Shown one piece after another: positions 33,984-47,900 of a stretch of DNA of 64,000 nucleotides. The stretch spans positions 1 to 64,000 of the forward strand of contig MEDY01000087.1 of NCBI GenBank assembly GCA_001724265.1. Reading direction: 5' to 3'. This stretch comes from Rhizaria sp. SCN 62-66 (taxonomy: Eukaryota > Rhizaria, unplaced). The first letter of the stretch is position 1. Every line of letters begins with the position of its first letter. Made by a program: the position numbers and the translations under genes. The notes beneath the pieces were generated by a model that saw nothing but the letters and a program-made list of their open reading frames with translations, was not told the DNA's origin and did no database searches.

Positions 33984-35360
33984 ATGAGCGACTCTCTCGT
34001 ATTCAAGTACAGGTTCCCCCTGGCAGCGGTCCAACAAACGCAACAAGGTGTAGACACAAAACCTGGCATAGATGCCGTTTGTGAATTAGATGTCTCGTTA
34101 TCCCTGACGGCATTGGAGCACTCTGTCGCAACAGACGCCTCACTGGAGGCCCTGACTGCGTCAACCACCACCGATACCACCAGCGGTAGTGGCGGGCATC
34201 GAGACCGCGAGCGTACGAACGCAAATCTGGCCGCGTTCACATTTGGCGTACAAGAACACGAGTATTCTGCTATGGGACTACACCCTTGGCCTTGCGGGGT
34301 AGTTCTGGCAGAGTTCTTAGCCCGTAATCCTCGGGTCTTTTTGGGTGCGACAGTGATCGAGGTACGAATATCATCCCGTAAACGGTCATAAGTGCTCTTG
34401 AAACGAGGTGATTTAAATATATTGTGTAACCTGGTATGTCATGTTTATCGCTAAAACGACTGCTTCCACTTCTTGTTTCTGGTATCCTGACGCCCATAGA
34501 TCGGTTGTGGCACTGCTCTACCAAGCTTGCTTTGTGCAACCTCTGGCGCAGCACGCGTGATCTCCACTGATGTGCACGACCAGGTGTTGGCGAACCTGCG
34601 CTCAGTTTACACGAAACACGGTTTAACTGTGACAGCATTGCCCACAATCACCGGCGTGGGAATTCTCGGCGACCAACAATCGCACGCGACAAACGTAAAT
34701 CATACGTTACGCGAGACCCCCACAGCGTGTGACTTCAGCGCAATTGTTCGGAAGAATGCTGAGGTGCATGTTTCAAAGCTACCATACGCTTGCCCTTTCT
34801 CATTTCAGACTTTGGCACGCTCGGTCGCCGCCGTGGCTACTCAAAAACACCAATCATTTGGTGCACATGTGCCAGGCGGACGGATTACGCCGAGCCACTC
34901 ACCGAGGCATCACGCTGGGAAGCGCGGACTGCGTGTACATTGGACGCTTGCGGCTGACGTAGCGTATAGCCCGGACACTGCGGCTGAGGCGGTCGCTCTG
35001 ATTGCTAAAATCGGCGCTCCAGCTCTTGTTGTACGTTTATAGTTTCTTGGAGCGAATAGCATAGACTTAACGAACCTATTGCTGCATCATTTTCAGTGTC
35101 TCTTGTAATTTATATGAGATTCGTTAAGACAAAACTCTCATCTCACTTGTATTTGAACGATTTTGTATGTTTCCACGTCACAGACAGTGGAGGATCGTGG
35201 CGCTGCTGTTTTGTTGGCTTTTGCGCAGTCTGCTGCAGCGTGCTCGTTGCGCTGCTATCAGATGTGGCCACAGTGTGACGCAGTGCCCGAATGCGTTGTG
35301 AACGCGTTGAAAAGCTTTGATCAGGCCACGCGAAACTGCAGTCTTGAAGACAGCCAATAG
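33984..35360 (+). CDS. METTL23-like methyltransferase (methyltransferase family 16)
   Basis: Exons 33984-34361, 34500-35030 and 35184-35360 (introns 138 and 153 nt, both phase 0) encode 361 residues. The conserved HPWPCGVVLAEFL block matches the YVWPCAVVLAQYL block of METTL23. It is followed by motif I, VIEIGCGTALPSLL, which intron 1 splits between Glu and Ile, then the acidic ribose-binding position in VISTDVHD. A later HWTLAADVAYSPDT segment fits the D(V)-F/Y post-motif region. Human METTL23 (about 190 residues) is a nuclear arginine methyltransferase reported to act on histone H3; the substrate here is unknown. The extra length comes mainly from an N-terminal insertion (34080-34230) and one of about 100 residues between motifs I and IV. 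GC content is lower than in neighbouring genes. TAG is the stop, showing that UAG terminates normally in this genome. Confidence 0.8.
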
Positions 35361-35966
35361 GAAAGCACACACAATACCGAAGATGAAGAGTCTGGTCAGT
35401 GGAATCCGAGGAACTGGGACTGCAATGTGGGCAAGTGGCAGCAACGCCGTGTCACTTCAACAACTGAGGTGAACATGAGCCCCAACACTAACTCTGAATA
35501 TGTCCACTATGGTCACGAATCTGAAACGGGTGTGGAAAACACTGTCAGTGATGTACACGACGGCACTACTGACGAAACTGTTGTTATGTTATACCTGATG
35601 GTCCCCAATTGCTTTCTGTCGAATAGCAGTCGTTGAGAAATGTTGTTTATGATTAGGGGGTGGGGGAATTATTGTCAATACATGTGTATGGTGACTATCT
35701 AGTAATGAAAGAATAGTCGGTTTGAAAATCATACGCAGGTAGCTCCATGTTGAGCGTATCAACGACAACATTATGTGAATGATAAAATCAATGAAATGAT
35801 TTAGAAGTAGCAAGAAGTAATCAAGTTCATGCAAAAAAATAAAAACGCAGGTTAAAAAAAAATACAGAATCAAAAAAACGCAATCAAAATGATGAACATG
35901 ATTTTAAATCACAAATAAACATTGTTCTGTGTGCTGTAACGAGGCATTTAAAAACAAAAAAGTTGC
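35361..35966. other. Convergent 3' spacer (METTL23-like / giant Myb)
   Basis: AT-rich with A-runs near 35830-35960. It holds the 3'UTRs of two converging genes. AATAAA occurs at 35838-35843 on the plus strand, but nearly 480 bases past the METTL23-like stop, so its use is uncertain. No gene seen. Confidence 0.45.
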
Positions 35967-38900
35967 TCAGTTATCACCTTGAGTGTTGGTGACCCGCGAG
36001 TGAGCAGTGTTCATATTCTCAGTCGTGTCAACAAGAGCAAGAGTAATGCCTGTGTCTGAGCCTGCAGCTGCGGCAGCAGCAGCAAGCGATGATGGCAGTG
36101 TCACGACATTCTTGCCTCCAGAGGCATTACCTCCAGAGGCGTCAGCGCCCGTGCCGGTGGCCGCAGCAGAAGACTCCGCAGAGTTGACAGTGGAAGTATA
36201 TGTCTGCAATGAATCAGCATGTGCTTGCAGCCGGTAAAACATCGATGAAGGAGCAGCTTTGCGCACGAACCTGCCACCCACGCGAGGCTGCATGGCGCGA
36301 CTACCTTTGCGTCTGCCCAGAACGCCGAGTGCGACAGCACGGCTGGCAGCATCGTTGTTTTCTAGTGATTGTTGACCTTCAAGTTCGTCACCATCATCAT
36401 CGCCAAAATCATCATCCTCATCCCCGCCGTTGTTCTCTTCATCTTGCTCATCACTTTCCAGTGCCCGCTTCCGCCCCCGATTTACGGTCATATCTGCATT
36501 CGCACTTAAAAACAGCGTCTTCCCAGGGCGGCGACCCTTAATCTGCTCCCTTGGCACCATCTTAAACAACATGCTCGGTAGCACACCTGCAGCCGCGGCA
36601 GTCGCGTTCGCAGTCACCATAGCGTGCGTCGATGCAACTTCGCCGCCGGAAAAAGCTGTAGTCGACATCATCAAAATGTCTGCCGCCGTAACAGCGGCGA
36701 AGGCGACGCCCTCTGCTGCAGCAGCAAGTGAAACGGGATCGCCTGTGCGCGCGGCTGTCGTGGCAGCCGCGGCGGCAAACGTTCGCGTCGTTGTAGGGCC
36801 GTTGGGAGACGGGAATGATGGCAGAATAAGAGAACTCAGCGAGAGTAAAAGTTGCAGGTATCGCTGGCTAGGCAAATGTTGAGAGTTGTTAGTCGGGATG
36901 TCACCACTGTCACTGTTCGTATGGCTCTCAGTGCAACTCTCGGACTGTTTAGGCCATGCGTGCACAATAATCCGCGCGACCGGTGTGCCGCCCATTCTGT
37001 CCGCAACGGGCACAGTCGTCACAGCGCACAAGGCACCGGCCGAAGCAAGCAAAAGCGCGAGCGATGCCGCGAGCGAGCCAGAGGGAACCCAAGAAACACC
37101 ATTCTTAGCCTTTGATGCGGTGTCACTGGCCTGGGATGCTTTGTTATCATCCTGCGCTACTCCTTCTTTGCTAGTGGTGTCTTTTGTAGAACTATCCTTA
37201 GACGGCTTTTGCGATGGCGGCTGCGACGTCGGCATGGCATACGATGCCGAGAACAACAGATTGCCCTCTTCTGCGAGGGTGGATGGGGCCGTCACGTTTG
37301 CCGCTGCAGATGCGCTACTGGTGTCAGCGTTGTCGACTGCATTGCTCTGGTTGCTCGTAAAGGGGGTGTCTGAGAAGGGCAAGTTCAGATATTCGTCGAA
37401 ATCATTGTCATCTTCGTCATCAGTTCCACACGCGGTTCCGGAGCCAGTACTACCATCACTGTCATCACCACTAGAGCTACCACCACCACTGTTCTTGCGA
37501 CTGAGCGAAGAGCTGACTGTCTGGGCATCAGTCTTTGACACCGTACTGTGACCGTTGCTGGCATTATCGGCCTTCTTCGCATCAAAAGTTGAAAGTGCTG
37601 GCACACGAGACGGAGTTATGTAAATTTTAACCTCAACGACAGCACAAACCTTGACCATGAGCTCACGCACACCGTCATCGTCGTCATTTTCTCCAGTAGG
37701 ATCGTCGTTGTCTAGAGCTGATGAGGTGGTGCTCGTTGGAGATCGGTCGGCACTAGTTTTACTGTCACTGCCATAATCATCACGTGTAGCTGCATTTTTC
37801 TCGAGCATATCCTTGAGCCTGTTTTTGCGAGACGATGCAGGCACCAGTAGCGGAATATACTGCGCGTCCGGCTCCACTGGCAACGGCGCCTGCGCGCATA
37901 CATCATAGACTGAAGTGCCCAGCGTGACATATCTGTTCTCAACGTCGCTTGTCACGCCTGTCTGCATCATCAAAGTGATGCGCAGAAACCGCGGGCCACA
38001 CCTGCGTGGGCTTGGCAGCGGTGGCGCAGGCAGCGACGACAGAAAACCGCGTTTGCGAGCACCATGGGAAAGCCAGGGGTTGGTGATATAAGGCAGGTAT
38101 GCCGCGGGCACGGTGGTGAAGATGGTGTCAGAGTTCGGTAAGATGAACGGGATAGTCAAGCACGATGAAAGCGCGCGTTGCGTAAGCGGAGCATACGTCT
38201 CGGATGAATCAGACAGATTCTCTGCAGATACATCGTCTGCGGTAGCATCTTCTGTTTTGCTCACTTGCGGAACCGTCGCAGGAACCAGAAGACTATCGTC
38301 GACCTGTGGGTGGTAAGACAGCATCGCAGCGCGCAACAGAACTCTACCAAGTCCTTCCCGTGCCGACAGCGCACCCTCCGCAATATTACCAGCATCAGCA
38401 TCACCCGTCGCCGCGTCATTCATACCCGCGTTGCCACTTGCGGCAGCGGCAGCAGCAGTGGCAGCGGCTGCAGGTTTAGATAAAGCTGCTCCAGGCCAGG
38501 GCCAGGGCTTCGGCAGTTCAATCAGCCCTCGCGGCAGCCCCGCCTTACCAACAGCAAGCGCAAGGGCCGCCTCGGAGCCCACCACAATGGGCGCGGCGGC
38601 CGTGATCGGGCGCGGTCTCAGCCGCGGCCTGCCGCGGCGCGGCGCCTGCAGCACGCGGTTCATGCGGCGAATCACGCGCGCGCGCAGGGAAAGCGACGCG
38701 GCAATGGCGGCGGCGCGGAGCGCTTGGGAGGGAGCAGGTCGCGCGGGCAGGACAAAAGTGGAAGGAAGCGGAACAAATGGGAGCTGAGCGGCAGCCGTTG
38801 CAGCAACGCTAAGCATGGAAGCACCAGCGGCAACAACAGCGGGTGCGTTTTTAGAGCTTGCGTTTTCGACATTTGCCTCACGCGTATCAGAGTTAGAGGG

Positions 38901-41900
38901 AGCCTTGTCGTCAAGCGAAAAGTGCCAAACCGAGTCATCCCCATTAGCATTGTCACTTTGGGCATCAACATCAGCGACATCAGCTGTTGCGTAATTGCTC
39001 GCAATCTGAATATTCGAGCCATCGCCAAACTCATCGTACAACGCATTGCTATCATGGTCACGCATGGCACTCGCACTAGCACTCGTGCTAGAGCTGTTGC
39101 TGCTTGTGGTGGGCAGTGGAACAACAAAAATGCAATGATACAGCAGCGATGTGAACTCCTTGAGCACGCGCGCACGCCTCTGTTCGTAGCTCTCGTCATC
39201 GGGGACGGTGCGGGGCACCTCACTCTCGTCAGAGTCAGAGTCAGAGTCGGAGTCGCTGGTATCAGAGGTGTCCGAGTCACTAAACGCAGCATTCGCACCT
39301 AGGGTGGTGTTCGCCTTGTTGACAATGGCAATCGTGGCAAACTGTTCGCGCCACTCTAGAGCGCGCGAAGGCAGAGCTAGCGCAGCGCGCAGAGCGGCAG
39401 CGCCGCCAGGAAAGCGAATCTCGGCTCTCAAGTGTGTGTTCACAACACCCGGCGCAAGATGATGCGACCGTGAGTGCGACTTACTCCCGGTGATGGAGCT
39501 GTTATTGGAGTGGCGAATATAGTACACCTCGACTAAAGGCACGCGCCTGAGTCCAGAAGTGGTTGTGCTGCAATTGCCGTCATTATTGGCGTCGTTACTC
39601 GTGGATAAAGACGAGGGTACCACTGGAAGAACGTACCTCACGAGACGTCCACCGCCGGAAACTGCGGCGATCGTCGGCGATAGCGCGACGAGTGCAGGGT
39701 TAAACGTACTCCGACATAACGGCACGCGCACGCCTGTAACGCCGAGAACAGCTCCAGTTCCACTGCCGCCGGGACCAAGAGTCTTAGGATCAGTTGCAGC
39801 AAGTGCAGCTGCAGTGGGCGGAGGGGGCACGCGACAAACAGCCTTGTTGATTTGACCGAAACCGATGTTGCTGCTACTACTTGAGCTATTAGTGGCAAGC
39901 AAATGACGGTTGATACGCTTTTGATTCCTGCGATAACGTTCGCTAGCAGCCACCAGCGCCTGCAACACTACAATTGCATCGTCATCGCATGCACCAGCGT
40001 AATCCTTGGGAGTGTCAGCAAACTGCGTCGCAGTGGGCACCACACCGCGCCACACCAGTCCGGTCGAGTCCTCCCATGGAGCGCCACCAGGAACGGTCAA
40101 CGCGCGCAGCAGCGCCGCATGCGCACGAGCTTGACGCGGCTGCAGTGGCTTCTGAGAGCTCAGTGACCCCACGATCGGCCTCGGCACCGACATTGACTGG
40201 GAGTGTAATGGGAGCTGTGAGAACGGGAATTGCCCACGAGCCAGTGCAGCAAGTGCAGAGCGTGGCACTGCTGCAGGACCCAAAGGCTGGGAGAGCACAA
40301 ACGAGCTATCGTTCGTTGTGGCGTCGGCACGGCCGTTGCGTCCCCCGTGCTCCGCCAACGCTGTCTCGGCACTGGGTGGCGACGACTGCGCGCGCACGCG
40401 CGCAAGCCTGATCGCGACGCTGGCAGCGATGACATGGATTCCTCGTGTTGCCAGACTAGATGGCAACAACACGGATGTGGGCTGACGCGGGCGGACCAGC
40501 GTTGCCTGAGAATAATCCACGTTATCGTTGCTGTTCTGAGGCTTGCGTCGGTCCTTCTCTGCAACTTCTGCATCATAGTCAGCGTAACTGTCTTTACGGG
40601 GGCGGCCTGGGCGGCGCTTAATCTCCACGACACTATTGTCTTCACCATTGTCGGCAGCTGGCAAACTTGGACTTAGACGTTCACTCTGGCTCGCGTCGTC
40701 GTCTCCTCCAAGCGGCAACTGCAACAGGCCATCATCCTCGGGCCGCACACGCCGCACGCGAATCGCGCGAGGCGCCAAGAACAGAGAGTGGTGCGCTGCC
40801 GATATCATCTCTTGACTTTTGCGGCGCACCGCAGCAGCTGCCGCAATCGAAGCGACAGGACCAGACATGCTTGGGGCAAACTGCGTGTCGGTTCCCGGAG
40901 ATGGAGAGCGGGAAGCGCGCATGCTCGGGATGCCGAGACTGGCAGCGGACCTGACGGAAGCACGAGTACCAGCAGGGCCTGATGAGTGAATATCATCGCC
41001 GGTGTTGCTATTGCTGTTAGAAGCCTGATCGTCAATTGTCGCGGGAATTAACTGTTTGGGCGCAATACGTTGCCCCTTGACACTGGTATTGGGTGAAACC
41101 CCACTTCCAGTGTTCACACCGAGTTGCATGCTCGTTGCAGTGCCATTCTGGGACTGCTTAGCAAGCAGATGTGCAAGCGCCAAATTTTGATGCTGTTGTT
41201 GTTGTTGTTGGTGCAGTTGTTGTTGTTGAAGTTGCACATGGTGTTGTTGCTTCATGACAATCCCCACCACATACATCCCACCAAGCGGAGTCAGCTGTGT
41301 CACCAAATCTGCTGTACTTGTGCCTGCGTCCGAGCACCGCAGTGCCAGCCACGTTGCGCCGGCAACAGCTGTCGTGACCGCGGGACTGTCATTACTACCG
41401 TGTTTGGTGTTCGCAGCAATCACTGCTGCGGCAGCGTCAACCTGGTGCTTCAACAGGAGCTCCCAAATGGCGACGGGAGACATTCCTGCAGAGACGCTAA
41501 GTGCCGAGTACAACGCCGCAAAGGCCTGGCGTTGCGAGTCAATAAATTCCGGTGAAACGTCATTAAGCGTGAGACCTGGCATTGCAGAAGCAACATCCTG
41601 GGAGGCGACAGACTCAGCCATTGTGTTCGTGTTGATGCTGCTTTTGTTACGTGCGAGTGACCCCGTGCCACCAGCAGCGCTGCCTCTAGCAGTGCCAGCC
41701 CCAGCCCCGCTGTTGGACAAAGGCCCCACCGGGGGACTGAGCGATTTCAACTGTGACAACGATGGCGACTGCAAGTGCAACTGTGACATGGGTTGTAATT
41801 GTGCAGACAGTGACTCGGAACTAGGCGTACTATGAGAGGCATCGGCCGCCCTAGCAGCGCCTCTGGATGAGCTTTGTTGTGCAAGTTGAGTGTGTGTCGT

Positions 41901-44900
41901 CTGCAATTGTTGCATGAGCTGTAACTGCTGTTTCTGCATCATCGTCTGGTGTAGCTGCTGAACGCTCTGAAGTTTCAAGCGTAATGCAGTTTCTTTTTCA
42001 GACAGTTCCTGCATTTGCGACAAAGCAGCGTTTGCGGCAGGTGCGTCACTTGACAGCAGAGATGACGCAGAGGTCATTATGGTGCGGCGCTGAGACAGCA
42101 CCGCTTGAAGCTGCGCTTGCAGCAAAGCCTCCTCCTGCTAAGTCGCAGCCAAGGTCGCAGCGGTTACATTACCAAGAGCACTCGCTGCGCCTCCCTCGCC
42201 TGCGTTAGCGTTAGCATTGAAAGCACGAGTGTTGTCAAAATGAGGGGGCTTGGTAACGTGCATAGCAAAACCACCTTGGCTGAGAGTTGCCTGCGCTTGT
42301 GACTGGGACTGAGAGTGCGGCTGTGGGGGGCGACGTTGCTGCATGTAGTTGTCATCACCGTCGCCCGGTGCGACCGTGGTATCATACATGTCGTTTCCAT
42401 CGCGACCGTCGTCTGTTGTCGGTGCAGCAGTTTGTTGCCGATATTGCAGCTGCGACTGCGCCTCAGCGTCCGCTAGTGCCAGTGACCGCGCTTGCGCCTG
42501 CGCATGACGCGCTTGCAGTCGTAATTGCGCCTGTGACGGAGCAGGGACGTTCGACTGTTTAGGCTTCGGTAGTAGCGGCCTCATCTGTTGCATCTGCCTT
42601 TCTTGTGACAGAAGGTTTTGCTGCTCTTGGAGAAGAATATTCTGCTGCGCCTGTAACAACTGTTGGTGCTCGTAAAATGAGTTTCCATTCGACTCAATCT
42701 TGCTAATATCGGCGTTGTCCTGGCTCTCGCGCTCGCGCTTCACACGCATCAACGCGGTCGAGCCATTTCCAACTCCAGCACCAAATCCGACGTTAGTGTT
42801 AGAGACCGTGCTCGCAAATGAACTTGCGTTAGCGAGGGCGCTACCAGTGGCATATAAGCCCTGTGGCGCGGGCGCCTTGAGGTGCAATCGCACTGCCAAC
42901 AGCGCTGCGTGTGCGCGGGCAGCGCCCACCGCGCGGCGCAACACGCGGAGCGCGAGGCTGCACATGGTGGGAACGGGGAGTCGCCGATGCTGCGTCTGTT
43001 GCGACTGAGACTGAGACTGAGAGATGGAGTGCATCAGCAGCAGAGGCGATCCCGCGCGGGAGGCAGAGCGTGACTGCTGCAACTGCGCTGTCGCATAACT
43101 CCCTCTGCTGTTGCTACCACGCATCTCCACGAGCAGTTGCGCGACGCTCGTCATGCGGCACGCAAACACAAGCGCCGCCTCACCGCCATTCTCGGACAGC
43201 TCGGCCATCGCGATGTCGGCGGGGCTGGCAGTCGGCGTCGGCCGCTCGAGCGCGGATTCGTTGCTGATCCATTTGGCGTGCCCGTCATGGGTTGCACCGA
43301 GAGGCGAGTTGCCGGTGTCTCTGGCCGCAGCTGTCGCAGACGCAGCAGCAGCTGCAGTATATGCAGCAGCATTGGTACCATATTCACCTCCAACCTTCGC
43401 GTTGTTGTTGCTTATAGAAATGCTCTCATCGCCATCGTCGTCGCCACTGTTGTCGCTATAAAACGTGCCGTAGCATGTGTCCGCGTATTCGGCGTCGCGT
43501 TGTATCGCCTCGGTGAGCGGACCAAGCGTCATACTCACCGGCATGCCGAGGATAATTGATCGCAGCAAGTGTGCGAGGCCCGTCACGCCGTGGGGACCCA
43601 GTGTGGCAAAGTGCAGGTACTTCTGCAGCCGGTGCACATGCAGCCCTGCTTCGGACAGCGCGCGGAGGCTGCTGTCTGAGCTGCCAGGGGTCGTCGCCGA
43701 GGTGTGGGTCCGACCGTCATCGGCGTCGTCATCGATGCCGATCTGGTGGCCAGCAGCTGCCGTAACATTGCCATTGCGACTGCTGCTGCGGCTCGCGATG
43801 TTGTCAGCAGCACTGGTATTCGCACTCGTATTGGTGGTGCTGTTTTGCGCGTGTGTCGTCATTGCCACGTGAAAAGTGTGTGGCGTGATAAGATGGTCCT
43901 TGTTGACAACCCTCGCAATCATTGCGTACGCCATCGATGTCAACCGCTCGCGTTCCTTCACTTCCGTCGGGTTCGCCTGCGCCGGCGCGGGTGGCGGCCG
44001 GGTGCGCATGTTCATCGCGCAGTCCACAACCTGCTGCATCAGCGCGCTGTCCAGCCCGTCGTCGTCGCCGACCCCGCTCGCCGCGGCCTGCACCAGCAGC
44101 AGCTCCAGTAGCGTCGGCAGCGGCAGGTGCAGCAGTGACTCGCCGACCCGCGCCACCACGGCCTGCGCGGCCGCAAGCGGGTCCGCCGACGCCGCGACCG
44201 TCGAGGCGGCCTGCGCAGCCGCCTTCGCCGCGGCAATCGCGGTCTCGCGCGCGGCGCCCGTGATCGAGGCGGGGAGCTCGGCGGGGGTGCCGCAGAGTGT
44301 CATGGCGGCAGCCAGCGCAGCCTGCGCTGCCGCGGCCGCCGCGGCCGCAGCGGCCGCAGCGGCCGCAGTGGCAATTGGGCCGGTGCCCGCGGAGCCCGAT
44401 ATCGTGGTCGCGACGGCTGCGGTGACGCCCGCGAACAAGTCCGGCTGACGCACGCGCAGCAGCTCGGACAAAGCCAGCTTGAGCGCGCGTTCGCGGCTCT
44501 CGCGGACACGCCGGGACATCTGCAGCCGCTGAGTCTTGGCCACCGGAAGCGCGGCGGCGAGCCCGACCCACTCGGCGTTGAGGATGTACTTCTGCGCGTG
44601 TGACCGCACTTGCAGCGCGTCCTTAGTCCACACCAGACGCGCGATGCGCTTCCAATTGCGGCCATAGACAGTCAGGCCGGCGACGAAGACGCGGTGCTCG
44701 CGGCGCGTCCACACAATGCGCGGCCGCCGCTGTCGCGATCCCGCAACGGGGTGCAGCGGCACTTGGCCGGCCGCCGTTGCGGCCGCGGCGGCTGCAGCGA
44801 CGGCGCGCGAGCGGAGCATCTCCTCACGGCGGTGAACCGCGTCGGTTACAAGCGCGTCGAGCGTCTCGTCGCCGGAGTCTTCGACGCCGAGCAGCAGCTT

Positions 44901-47900
44901 CGTCTGCGCCACAATCGCGTGTGCCGCGGCGGGCGTCAGCGAAGCAATGACGCGCTGCACCGTGCGGCGGCGGCGGAAAGAAGCGCTGTACATCGCAAGT
45001 GACGTCGCCGAAAGGCTGGCGAGTGCGCCCTTGGTGTCATCGTCGTCATCTCCGTCGCCGCCGTTGCCGTTGCCGTTGCCATTGTTGTCATGAACACCGG
45101 TGCTGGCACTATGGCCGCCGCGTCCGCCACGACCACCGCCGCGCCCGCCGCGGACGCCGCGAGTGAAGGCAGTTTTGGTCACGACCTCGCCCAGCGCGTT
45201 CTTGTTCCAGCCCGATGCCGTCGCCGCGCGGGTCGGCCGCGAGCGCACCCGTTGCAAGTCGCCATCATCGTCGTCGGAGTCACCGTCGTCACGGGCAGCC
45301 GCGGCGCCAGCGGCAGCTGCGCCAGCGCGGGCACGCGCACCGGCAGCGTTGAGAGAAGTGTTGGCGCCCTGAGCAGTAAATGAAGAGGCTGCAGTAGCAT
45401 CGTTGCGTTGCGGTTGCTGCGACACCACCATCGACGGCAGCGGGAACGCGGGAATGATCATGACGTCGCCGTCGCCGTCGCCGTCGTCGTCGCCAGCGCC
45501 GGCACCAGCCGCAGCAGCAGCGTCGGCATTGTTGCCGTAGTCGGTGGACTGCGACGACAGAGGGGGCGAGAGCCCGCCACTCGCAGCAACCGCCGCTGCG
45601 GCCGCAGCCACCGCGGCCGCGCGCCCAGCTGACGGGGCGGTGGGAGCACTGCCAGGCTGCTGAGAGCCGTTCATGCTCTGGTTGAAGTTGTAGCCAACCT
45701 CACGGACAACAGAGGACTCGTGGAGATCCTCAGGCTCGCCGATGCCGAGAAACGCCGTCACCAGCGCCAGTGTCGACAGCGGCTCGGCAGCGGCAGCCGC
45801 CGTCGCCGCGGCCGCAGCAGCGGCGCCCGCGGATATCGAGGATGCGGCCGGAGCGTTGCCCGAGCTAAGAGGAGGCGGCAACAATGTCGCAGCAGCAGAC
45901 GCGGCGCCGGGCGCGAGGGTGGGACTGTTAGCAGCGGACAACGGCGAAGGCAGAGCAAGAACGTCGGTCATGGAATGAGTATGTTTGTCATCCGCAGTTG
46001 CAGAGCGAGCTGTGACAACCGCAGCGGCCGTAGTGGCAGCGCTGGTGGCGTTAGCAGCGGCCGACGCAGCCGCAGAGGCGAAGGCGGGCGTGAGCTGCTC
46101 TGGGGTCAGCGTGACGCAAGGGACGGGCCCAAGACGTGTGAGAACCCACTGCGACGTGTACAGCGTACTGACACGAGACCGTGCCCCCTTGAAGTCGACG
46201 GCGTTTGTTCCGGTTGTGTCGTCGTCATCGTCGCCCATTGCCTCAATACGCGTCTTGGTAATACCCGCATGAGCAATTGCACTGTGCGTTAACGCGGCGC
46301 CACTAGCGGCCGTATCACCGCGACTGTGAGAAACCAAGGCGTGACTCCTCGTAGTGTACCGCAGCACGTACCGCTGCCCCACCTCAAGCCCGACCGCGGC
46401 ACCCGCGATGACGGCCGCGTCGGCCGCCTCTGAGAGCCAGAGTCCGAGGCTGGAGGGCAGCGGCGGCCCCCCGCAGCAGTGATGCGCCACTGCGACCGCG
46501 CCCTGCGTCAGGTAGTATAGCAGCGCGGGGACCGAGGTCACGCCCACGGTACACGGCTCAGAGTCGTTGTCATTGTTTGCGCTTGCACCGTCACCGTCAA
46601 CGGCGGTGACATAGGCGTTGGAGGGAGCACGGGATAACTCCGCTCCGCCTACATTGCTGGAAGCCGAGCCCGCCGAGGTGGCAGTGGCGGCTGCGGCGGC
46701 GGCGGCGGCGGCGGCGGCTGTGAACACGGCGACCGTCTTGGGCCGAGCGGCGCGCGCGCCCTCGAGCAGCATCGCGTCAGTGAGTGCATCGACGTCGATT
46801 ATGGCCACGCCAGAGCGCGAGTGTGACATGTACGGCCGCGCGACAGGCGCGCCCGTGGCGATGGCGACCGCCGCAGTGGCACCTGGAGCAGGAAACGCTG
46901 AGGGCAGGGAGCTTGCTGTCGAAGTCGAAGATGTTTGCAGCGGTGGTGACTGTAACGATGACTTCGATTGTGAAGCGGGGAGTAAAGATGACATGAAACA
47001 ACGCACGACAGCCCGCACATTTGCTGGTGTATCGCGCACTGCAGCAAGCACTGGCTGCCTAGCTTCAGGCAATGGTTTCAAATCAGGAGAACTGGTGTCA
47101 CCGGAATTGCTCGTGGAAGTGGTGCTATTTTTGGGCCTACTCCCCTGGTGAGAACCGGTGATGTTTGTTAGGTTGAGACTGTTTAACGGGGGCGGCATTG
47201 CTGATGTGTTAATGCGAGATCCATTGCTAACATTATTATGACCAAAGAGTTGTTGATGTTGTTGCATCTGGATCAACATTTGTTGTTGCTGCAGCTGGTC
47301 ACCGGCATAATTACTGCTGGGAAACGCTTGACCCGAGATCAAGCCGGTCGTGCCAAGCATCGCGCTGCTGTTGCTGTTACTGCTGTTGTTTGACGTCAAC
47401 GGCGGGGATGGTGACTGCACGAACGAGAGAACTGGACGAATCAACGGTTGACCGCCGCTGCGCCGACCTGGCTGGCCATGCCCCATCTGCGGCTGCTGCT
47501 GGAGTTGCTGCTGTTGCTGTTGCTGTTGCAACGCGAGCGATTGCGCATACGTAATCGAGCCCGGCGACGCTTGCGCATACCCCAACTGCGCGTGGGACAC
47601 CGCAAGAGAGCTTGTACCGCTAGACTGTGGTGGTGACTGGACTGGGCCCTGGCCGTGCGTGTGCGAGAGTGAGTGTGATAGAGGCGGAGAACGCAACAGC
47701 GGTTGCTGTTGCTGCATTTGTTGGTCTGGCTGTGGCGGCTGCTGTAAATGTTGCTGGTATTGCTGGTACATCTGTTGTTGTTGCTGTTGAAACAGCTGTT
47801 GCTGCTGCTGTTGTTGCTGTTCTAACAGCTTTGACACCTGTAGCTGTTGCTGCTGCTGCAGCTGCAGCTGCAGCACGCCTTGCTGCTGCGGAGGCAAGTG

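Noticed and set aside
42062-42140. Separate gene starting at the ATG just after the internal TAG (42074-ish)
   Set aside because: Only a few dozen bases would be available for a promoter and 5'UTR, and the sequence between the TAG and that ATG is itself coherent Gln-rich coding sequence in the same frame.
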